Shown: one piece after another, positions 55,493 to 64,000 of the stretch
Position numbering within the stretch: the first letter of the stretch is position 1
Layout: each line of letters opens with the position of its first letter
DNA from: Parelaphostrongylus tenuis
Taxonomy: Eukaryota; Nematoda; Chromadorea; Rhabditida; Metastrongylidae
Length of the DNA: 64,000 nucleotides
Assembly: GCA_019055375.1 (NCBI GenBank)
Contig: JAHQIW010000480.1
Location: forward strand, 1-64,000
Direction: 5' to 3'
Position numbers and translations under genes: made by a program
The notes under the pieces: model-generated
Databases searched by the model: none
The model's input: the letters and a program-made list of their open reading frames with translations, nothing else
Told to the model about the DNA's origin: nothing

Positions 55493-58400
55493 GAAGGAAA
55501 CACCAACGCAAAGATAGCCAGAGTTAAGAATCCCATTGTTGGGTCCGCGTATGTAGCTATGTAATTGTGATCCATATATTGCACATGTATTTTACGTCCT
55601 CTGCTTGAAGCTTTCGTGCGCCGTAGAAATTCCATCAGAATGTGAATGAGTTGCATACTTTGATTCGTGGATTCTGCGCTTCTTAAAGCCTTGGGGCCAA
55701 TCAGTTCATCAAATGATCAAATCTGAGACGCACAAAGTTAATCAGCAATTCTCACGAAAATTTCATAACACTGAGTCCACTATCATACAATTCTTATTTG
55801 CTTTAAGATTGTGCTTTATTTCAGTACTTTAAATTAGGGGATAATACAATTGCACTGCACAATATTTCTGGACGTACAAATGTGATGTTGGTGATGATTT
55901 ACAAGATACCCCATCGACTTTTTTATTTTAGGTGTTCTTTTGCCTACAGTATATGGATACAGCCGGAAGTTGAGGAGAAGTGAGTAATATCGAAAGTTCG
56001 TCATAAATTGCAATCTATCGTCGTAAATGAAAATCTCTTATGACTACGCAGCTTGGCCATATAAATTTCTTCACACGTTTATTGACCTATAGTTAACTTT
56101 CACTGCTCAATTAAATGCAACCGTGACAATGCACTCAATGTCATCTCACCGCCATTTTCATCTTTTTTCTCTGCTGTCTGTTTTAATTTGATTTCCGTTA
56201 GATTTGGCAATCGAGTATGGTCTGTAAGATAGAAAAAGTGATACGGTAGGTTATCTTATATCAAAAATCAATAGCTCCTTTCATGACAGTTATGGAGCCT
56301 TCGAAATTTTATCTTTGTTCTTCAAATTTGCCAATTAGTACGGATAACAGCGATTGTACACTTGTTCTCGGTCACACCACTACATCATAAGCTTTGGCAA
56401 TAGAGCAATAAACACCAAATTTAGTGATATTCATAAGTTACAGGAAGTCATTCAATAGTACGAATCTCGACAATTTTGAAGCTAAGGCTGGTTTTCAAAG
56501 CGGTCTATGTAGAGCGCTGTTAGAGCAAAAGCAAAACCGTGTTTTGCACTCGAATAAGGTAGAGTCGCTTGGACTTTATAGCGGATTTATTTGGCAACGT
56601 GGAAGAAAACGTTTTTCAAACCTATAGAACTATAGAACAAAATCTCCTCTACAATTCTTCTCAGAACCGAGGTTTTTTATGAGGATAGAAAAAAATTCTC
56701 TGTTTAATCAAAGAAGGTCGTGCGGCTTTCGAATGGCGAGCTTTTCGGGGCGGTAATAAGAGCTGCTGTGCATAGCTTCCTTCATCTAGAAATTTTTTCC
56801 CTCTCGCGAAAAAATTTATGGGTTATTTAAGGGTTGTTCAAGCAAGAACTTACTACTTTGAATGTGAAACATGATTTTCTTTTTGCTCTAACAACGCTCC
56901 ATACAGTCCGGTTGAAAAAGTAGTCTCAGCATTGAAATTTTCGAGACTCGAGTTATCGAATGGTTACCAGTTTCGTGCAAATCAATGAATCAAGTCTTTA
57001 TTGCTCTAGTGGCAAAAGATATAAGAGGACTTAGCATTAAATTTCCTTGCTGTCGTCTTCATCGAATATTTGCCAAGAAGTTCAGCCCAGTAGTGAACTA
57101 CAGCATTATTACAAGCGATCGTATTCATTGCCCTTTCCTTCAAGTTCTCCTCCATTTTGTTCTCACTCCGATGAACGGCGTTGTAGCGCAAATCTGAGCA
57201 CCTGAATTGCTGATGTGGCAGTAGGCGCCCGTAGGCTGGAGAGAAATCGGCCATCAAGTGGAATTGAATGTGTACAGCTGATTCTGTGTCTTTCAGGCGA
57301 TGTTGTTGAGCAGAAATCGACGATCCCATTAGAACCTGAAGCTATGAATTCCGATTTACCTCCATTGCCGTTGAATTTCGATGATCAGGTGCATAATCAT
57401 ATAGATTCGTTACAATCTTCAGCTTACGTTTCTGTCTTGTCCACGATTTTATGAGACCACATGTACTCAGACTGTTTACATAAAATGTCAGTCTCCTAAA
57501 CTGAAAACGAAATTATCAAAATGTTTGTAAGTGAAAACCACAGACAAGTTGTCAAATCCGTATCAATTAGACCAAGATATCACATCAAAATAGTGTACTT
57601 TTATTTGATTCTGGGATTCCTGTACGCCTATTTTTTGAGTTTGTAGTGGTGAGACCATTTATTACGATGGTGCTATGAAAAGTCTCTTTTGTAGAAGCCA
57701 ATGATGAGAGCTTGCAGCGCAAAATTAACCTTTGGCTTAATTTTTTCAAAATTTCTGACTGGAATGAAAATTTGTTAGGGGGCGAGGTAAAGTGCCGAAA
57801 AGTAAATGCTTTACGACTGAATATATATCATAAACATTTGATTATATAAATGACAATAACAGTGAGCCATACCAGTGTCTGTGGCAGTATTTACGATGTC
57901 ATATGATTAAGCTTACTTATTAATAACGCACAAAAGGGTTCAAGTTCTTAGCATCGGTCAATACTTCAGGAATCCTCCATGCATTCGAGTTTAATAGCAT
58001 CGTAGGGGTTAGTGAATGCAAATTTGAACAAAGCATTGATTCAGCTGCCTGCAAACGAGTAATCTTATCCTCTCAGACAGGTATGATAGCAAATTTCTGG
58101 TCCATATGTATGCAAGAGCTAGTGGGATTTGGGCGCCGCATCAAACGAATGACCATTTGCGTGTTGTTGAGCATCTCTAACACAACTTTACACCCACTCG
58201 AATGATAATAACTGCAGTTGTAATTACAAATAAACATGAAATAGTAATGGTTTACATGTAGTTAAAATGATTTCCGTAAGTTTTCTTCTTTTTTGTTAAT
58301 TTTCAGAGCAATGGACATTTTGGTGAATGTGAACCTTCTTTTAAGTGTTTTTGAGACCTCGCTCAAAACAATTTATTATGATGACATATTTTGAGCCTTT

Positions 58401-61400
58401 CATGAGGTCTTTTATGGCACTTATACAGTGCAAGACATGTCTCTTTCGGCATTAGGAGGTATGACAATCATTTTTTACCAGGCACGAGCAATCAACTGTA
58501 CAGCACTGCCCGTTCGGTTATTTTATCACTTGACGGCGCGTTAAATATTTCGGCGTTGACCGCTATGCAGGTGATGTCTCCTGCGGAACTGACTGAACCG
58601 AAAAGACGAGGGTATATAGCCGAAACACGTGTCTTGCACTGTATAAGTGCTATAACTGACCTCATAAAAGGCTTAAAATAAGTTATCAGATTCCCTTATG
58701 AATTTTGTCCCAGGACAAAACTATAAACCGTGTTTGAAAAACAAAGCAACGTCTGGCGGACTCGAAAAATGAACTGCACATGCTTTCTAAGCTCTTTTGG
58801 TAAACTTTACCCTTTTCTAGCGTTGATAAGGCGTTCAGTGCTTCGATTCCGTAGGGAAGCATCATGCATCCGGCTTAATTAGGCATCGCAGATGCGATTG
58901 AATGACTATCTGCTCTAGGCATTGAGTTATGATTCTCTACCGGCGTATTAAGGCGATAATTCAAATTTTGCGCTATTGCTATACCTTGACTTGATCAAGC
59001 AAAGCTGTCTTATAAACTATCCATTCTTAAGTGTTCTCTTGGGACGCAAAGGACGGAAAGCATTACGGTGACGATTTGAAATGGTAGTAAGAATCATGGG
59101 GCACGAGTCAAAAACGCTAACGCAGAATACCCAAGGGGCTTCCTGGATAAATTTCAAAAGTCCGGAAACGAATAAAAAAGGAGAATGTCCGGAAATCACA
59201 AGCGATCCGGCACTTTATTCCAGATTGATTATCTGGTTTGAGTATGATTCATTTTTCATAGTGTGTGGAAACACACCAAAGACCTTTCCCACAAGAACGT
59301 CAAGCGGTAGGTTGTTTGTCAATAAGTAGTAGACTTTTACTAGATAAAGGCAATTTCATTAGAGTAGTTAGATATGATATGGTATACTACGGCTAATTTT
59401 TGAGGAAGGCAAATCGCCCAATCGTCAGCCATCGCTTTGAAAAAGGCATACTAACCTCGTGCAAGCTTCAAAAAAAGATATTTTGTAAGATAAAAAGAAT
59501 ACGGGTTAAAGCTCTCGGCGTTGATCAACCCTGAGGGATACGCCATTAATTCTTTTTTAGTTTTTAACTTCGTTTGAAGTGATAGAATGCCTATCTCGCC
59601 TTTACAATGACTCGCCGATAGCCTATCGCCGTATCGAGTCAATGCTGCTTATCCTCCCAGACGAGTTTGATACCAGTTTGGTACCAATCTACCGACCCTG
59701 GCGGGATGGACGGCTTGGTGAGCCATCAGCACGAGATCGATCCCTCGACCTCATGCGCGACGCAAGGCACCTCCAATCACTGGGCCACTTGCGTCATTTA
59801 TATATAAACATATAAATATATTTATATAAAGGATAAAGGATAAAGCTCTCGGCGTTGATCAATCCCTGAGGGATGCGCCATGCATTCAACTTCAATTTTT
59901 AACTTCGTTTGAGGTGACTGAATGCACATCTGGCCTTTACAATGACTCGCGGTGGCCTCCCGCTGAACCGAGTCAGTGCTGCTTATCCTCCCAGACAAGT
60001 CTGAGACCTGTCTGGTACCAATATACCAACTCCGAAGGGATGGATGGCTTGGCGAGCCATGAGCGTGAAATCGAACCATTGACCTCGTGTGTGTCGCAGA
60101 GCACCTCTAATCACTGCGCCACATGCGCTCTAAATATATTTATATACATACTAAAATTGGAACAGTTTTTTTTTGAAATCATGCTAAGTTATTGTTTATA
60201 TCTTCGCACACAGGTATGATACCAATTTTTTAGCTTGCAGAAAATAAAAGGTTTGGTGAGTGTGGAGCGGAATTGTTGCACTAGTCCAAGAACAATATTA
60301 AGCTTTACTTGTTCAGTGAAGTTCCTGGGCATCCATAATTTCAGTTATTATATATATAAGACTACTATGTGTAGCTTAAGTATGTCATTAAGCCTGTAAC
60401 CTGGAAATGATGCAGGTGATTTTGTAGTTGCGCAAAAATAGGGTAATTTAATTAGAAAAACTTCATATGTGCAAAAGATCTACTCCGGAAACTAATTGTT
60501 CAGAATGCCAAATTTTAGAATTTTTGTTGGTTTGTTTCAATACCGTTTTTACAGTGGTAAGACTTCTTTGATTTTAGTAAAGATGTAGATTGTAGGATTA
60601 CATCTATATGTCACTTGATGATCCACGCGTTGGGACGGAAGATGCGGAAGGCAATGTCTTGGTCCCAGTTGATGAAAATGGCGCAATCTTGCCAGGTAGT
60701 TGCTCTTTTTAAAGATCGGTTTCTAAATTATGTGTGCTTATGTGTTTATATGATTCTCTATAATTGAATCTTTTTTTTATATTTTTATCAAAGACCAAAC
60801 TCTTCAGACTGGTAGTCAATTACCAATCTCTTGCCACCTGAAAGAGCTAAGTCTTTGATGTTTACATAAATTGACTTTAATGTCAAGGTCAGTAGAAAAG
60901 CGGTTTTTTGAATCTCTTAATATTATAATGTACGTAGGTATCTCGGTATTCTGGTGACCCATCAACCACGAATAAAGGTTGTTTGAGCGTCGTGACGATA
61001 GTAAGCTTAGCTACAAGAACTTCTCCAATCAGCGTTAAAATTGCTCTCAATCGTATCGGTAGTTCTTATGAAATGAATCTATACGCGGTGCATTTGTGGT
61101 CTCATTCCCTTTCCCTCTTTGACTTCTTTGAATACTTTCCATACTCCTGCTCATTTAAGAGGCTCCGACGATCACATTATTAAAAGGATGGTTTTATAAT
61201 AGTTTTCCATCATAACGTATTTTTTTCAGTTCCGCAAACTACATCTGACACTATACATTGTTGTCTACACAAAGATTACCGTGTCTGTTGTTATGATTTG
61301 GATAGACACCTTGTAGCAGAATTACTTTGTTCATGCACCGTTCTAGGTTTATGTGTCAGCATCCAATCTCCGTTCAGATTCATTGAATAAAGCTCCGGAA

Positions 61401-63909
61401 TCGTATTAATGAATGTCAAAAATTGTAAGTATGAGTAAATTAGTATCAGCGATTACTGTTCTCCCTTCTTAGTCAGTATTCAAAACTCTGCACCCGATCC
61501 AGAAAGCTAGAAAATATGATTGTGTTTAAGACCTTCGTAAAGCTGAAGAAGAGGAAAAGAACTTTTCAAGTGAAAAAAGGGTTCAATGGAAAAGTAATGT
61601 TGTATATACGACTCATAAACTATGAATGCGAGTGTACACAGATATCTAAATATGTGCTAAATGGAATGTAGACTAATAACAAAAGACCTTGATTAATAGA
61701 CATTCGTGCTCATTTTTGTGAATTCTTTGCGATGGAAAAACTCGGATGACTACATAATGGTGGAATTGCAATGCCTAGTATGTTTATGATAAACCTCACC
61801 GGGAAAGGAACGGAAAAAAGATGTGAATATTTGAAGAAGAACCAAAAACTCTTTATGGGTGTGCTATGTATTTTTTATATTACTGATTCGGAGTCTTAAG
61901 ATCTGCGAAATATTCCTTGTTTCGTAGGAAAATTGCTTAGGAAACGAGCGGTTAGGGAAATTTATTTGTGAGATGACGAGGCAATATGAGAGTACTGAAG
62001 GGTTACTTTATGGAAAAACAATCGTACATTTCTTTTTTCAAGTCCGGTAAACTGAAACATTCTATTTTTTGAGAGAGTTGTACCTACGAATTGACCGCGT
62101 TATTATATTGTCATTGCTTTATTGTGATTTGCATTTAATACTTCATAATAAAAAAGAATAAAGTTCTCGGCGTTGATCAATCCCTGAGGTATGCGCCATG
62201 TATTCGTCTTCAATTTTTGATCGTTTGAGATGATTGAATGCATATCTGCCCTTTACGATAACTCGCGGCGGCCTCCAGCTGAACCGAGTCAGTGTCTCTT
62301 ATCTTTTCAGACAAGTCTTAGACCAGTCCGGTACCAATTTACCGAACCCAAAGTGATGGATGCCTTGGTGAGCCATGAGCGCGGGATCGAACCACTGACC
62401 TAATGTGCGACGCAGAGCACCTCTAACCTCTGCGCCACATGCGCTCTAAGTACTTTATATCAGCATAAAATCGGCATAAAACGACTCCTGAGCGCAACTT
62501 TACACATCGACAGCACCTGAAATACTCATTCCCACTGAAATTGACAGCGCAATCGCATCCCGTTCTCTACATTGAATTCTTTTTTGTAAATGTGAACGGA
62601 AATTAACCTTAGGTTAAAAAATTATGCCTTTTTCTGACAAACTTTGAAAGTTTAAATTTATCTTAGGCTCTTCGTAGGGTTTGTTATGGCAATTACGACG
62701 TGCTAGACATTGTTTCGGCTTTACAGCCTTATCAAATACACGGTACTTTTCGTTTGAGCACTTCCTTCAAGAAGATGTGCCACCAACACATAAAGGAATC
62801 GGCGACAAACATGTTACACTGCGCGCGCAAAGTGAAAATCTCACTTCACACTGCAAAGATAGCATACTACTACATGTCCCGTGACAAGATCACCCGGCAT
62901 CCTAATGATTAGCAGTCCTCATGGCTGGTAAATTTGATAATACTTTTAAATTCGACTGCTTGAGATATCGCTTAAAACAGGATAATCTGATAACATACCT
63001 CTCCAGACCAATGGGCACCATACTACTGACGAGCTTGGAATGGCGAAACAGACCTGTCTAGCACTGTATAAATGCCATACTAGACTTTGTAAAAGGCTCA
63101 GGACATGTTATCATATTATCTGAAAGCAAATTTTGAGCATTTCAACACCGTGCTACTGATGAGGCTGCAACGCCGAAACATGTGTCTAGCACTTTTTAGG
63201 TACCATAACAGGACTCATGAAAGGCTCCCAGTATGTTATCAGTTTGAATTCGGTTATAGAATTGTTGCAAAATTTGTTCCTTGAACTTTCCTTCCTTTTC
63301 CTCGTTTAATTCACCTCTCGTAGGCCATACGTCGACCACGTGGAATTGTGTAGTGAAGTTAAGAAGCTCGTTTTTTGTCATTTCAAGTTTTGACATTATT
63401 CTCATCTTACCTATACTTACAGGATATGAACATTTGATTCGGCCTGTTTTGGTTCACGAGAATGGCGATTCCGAGAGAGTACAAGGTGATGCATACGGTG
63501 AGTGTTTTGTTCTTGTCACCTCTATTCAGAAACTTTGTTTATCATCAAAATTCTGTGAAACCTCATGCTTATGCAGTTGAATGTAATCTTATTCTTTTCG
63601 ATTTGTTATCAATCCATAAGAAACAGAAGACGTCATTTTATTCTGAAAATGAAACTTAAACTAACAAACATGTTTACTGCAATGCGGAGGGGATTTGTTC
63701 AGAAATTAATTACAGCTGCGTCTTCGAAGGACTTCAAGCTCTCGAGTTCTGCAATGACGACCGACGATCCGAAAGAAGAGGCGAGTGATTTGGAAGACAT
63801 CATTTACGATGAGAAAGACTCAAAAGCGTTCATATCGGAGCTGCCATTCACTCGCGATTACGTTGACTCCATCGAGAACAACGTCAGCAAGAACGCCCAA
63901 CTCGTCAGT
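55493..63909 (+). CDS. unidentified multi-exon gene, runs off the right edge
   Basis: Candidate exons: 55493-55552, 55825-55873, 55932-55979, 57297-57388, 60596-60695, 63423-63485, 63716-63909. Every junction has GT and AG and the phases agree from one to the next, which is unlikely by chance over seven exons. The product is acidic and Pro/Asp rich, for example IPLEPEAMNSDLPPLPLNF, SLDDPRVGTEDAEGNVLVPV, DENGAILPGYEHLIRPVLV, DDPKEEASDLEDIIYDEKD and RDYVDSIENNVSKNAQLVS. No transmembrane segment is evident in these exons. I recognise no domain. The first three exons are less certain than the last four. The start codon was not found and the gene continues past 64,000. Confidence 0.5.
56388..57018. 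mobile_element. MITE with mariner-type terminal repeats
   Basis: Left end AAGCTTTGGCAATAGAGCAA, TAAACACCAAAT; right end TTTATTGCTCTAGTGGCAAA, AGATATAAGAGG, in inverted orientation. They match the ends of the snap-back mariners, but I see no transposase-derived sequence inside. Lies in an intron of the unidentified gene. Confidence 0.6.
58372..58703. mobile_element. MITE family B, copy 2
   Basis: Left arm GAGGTCTTTTATGGCACTTA, TACAGTGCAAGACATGTC; right arm ACGTGTCTTGCACTGTATAA, GTGCTATAACTGACCTCATA. Compact element of about 330 bp with no coding content. Confidence 0.8.
59500..59796 (-). mobile_element. tRNA-derived SINE, copy 2
   Basis: Minus-strand copy. Plus-strand landmarks: GCTCTCGGCGTTGATCAACC, TTTACAATGACTCGCCG, TTTGGTACCAATCTACCGAC, and at the head AGATCGATCCCTCGACCTCA (B-box complement) with CACTGGGCCACTTGCGTC. 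It is followed directly by another copy in the same orientation. Confidence 0.85.
59831..60131 (-). mobile_element. tRNA-derived SINE, copy 3
   Basis: Plus-strand landmarks: AAAGCTCTCGGCGTTGATCA, TTTAACTTCGTTTGAGGTGA, TCCCAGACAAGTCTGAGACC, AAATCGAACCATTGACCTCG (B-box complement), CACTGCGCCACATGCGCTCT (A-box complement). The second best preserved copy after 41,628. In tandem with copy 2 across a short TATAAA-rich linker. Confidence 0.88.
61190..62150. other. intron of the unidentified gene, nothing recognised
   Basis: AT-rich sequence without clear repeats or additional phase-compatible exons that I can support. Confidence 0.3.
62157..62448 (-). mobile_element. tRNA-derived SINE, copy 4
   Basis: Plus-strand landmarks: AAGTTCTCGGCGTTGATCAA, CTTTACGATAACTCGCGGCG, AGTCCGGTACCAATTTACCG, GCGCGGGATCGAACCACTGA (a consensus B box in complement) and CTCTGCGCCACATGCGCTCT. 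Both promoter boxes look intact. Confidence 0.88.
62665..63245. mobile_element. MITE family B, copy 3 with an extra arm
   Basis: Left arm TGCTAGACATTGTTTCGGC near 62,700; a right arm at 62,985-63,115 (GACCTGTCTAGCACTGTATA); and a second right arm at 63,150-63,245 (CATGTGTCTAGCACTTTTTA). The two successive right arms suggest nested or duplicated insertion. Confidence 0.65.
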
Positions 63910-64000
63910 GTGAGGTATACCTTCATCAGATGAAACATCAAAAAAAAAATTTAGTAGTCGGCTGTTGCTTTTTTATCATAAGATGTTGGAGTGTTTGCGT

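Noticed and set aside
57006..57329. Minus-strand frame of 107 codons next to a mariner-type terminal repeat, considered as a transposase end
   Set aside because: No mariner motif is present in it; a plus-strand exon with good splice sites overlaps its distal part.
1..64000. CRISPR arrays, operons of bacterial type, Shine-Dalgarno sites, phage attachment sites
   Set aside because: The window is eukaryotic: spliced genes, nematode telomere repeat, SINEs. Direct repeats lack regular unique spacers.

Overview
The window is nuclear DNA from a parasitic nematode, most likely a strongylid (hookworm-like) worm. I infer this from an interstitial run of GCCTAA (the complement of the nematode telomere unit TTAGGC), nematode-style splice acceptors (TTTTCAG and relatives), a candidate operon-type gene spacing, RTE-clade non-LTR retrotransposons, many mariner relics, and long introns filled with repeats. 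Species cannot be decided from the sequence alone.

Layout. Positions 1-12.3 kb are a repeat-rich intergenic stretch: three RTE reverse-transcriptase relics, a mariner relic, a SINE, a long foldback element and a microsatellite. From 24,540 down to 12,327 on the minus strand lies a 14-exon gene for an SLC17-family transporter (major facilitator superfamily). Its last intron has absorbed an RTE 3' end, two mariner relics and a snap-back mariner derivative. Positions 24.5-39.4 kb contain no gene I can support but many foldback elements, a SETMAR/Hsmar1-like mariner fragment, a near-perfect palindrome resembling a piggyBac terminus, a telomere-like array and a CpG-rich patch.

From 39,447 to 44,855 (+) is UDP-glucuronate decarboxylase (UXS1/SQV-1 type), recognisable over its whole length. 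It has three anomalies: a 1-base frameshift, one intron with no AG acceptor, and a displaced splice junction. About 100 bp after its poly(A) signal starts a second plus-strand gene (45,333-52,293), a small acidic, NLS-bearing coiled-coil protein that weakly resembles ATRIP. The spacing suggests an operon. From about 55.5 kb to the right edge (+) are phase-compatible exons of an unidentified acidic protein that continues beyond the window.

The most interesting content is the mobile DNA. It includes a tRNA-derived SINE family with seven copies, palindromic elements whose arms are tRNA-like, mariner derivatives made of an inverted duplication of the transposase 5' end with a shared internal junction, and several long-terminal-inverted-repeat families. 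Exon boundaries were set by hand from splice motifs and phase; no alignment or database search was run.
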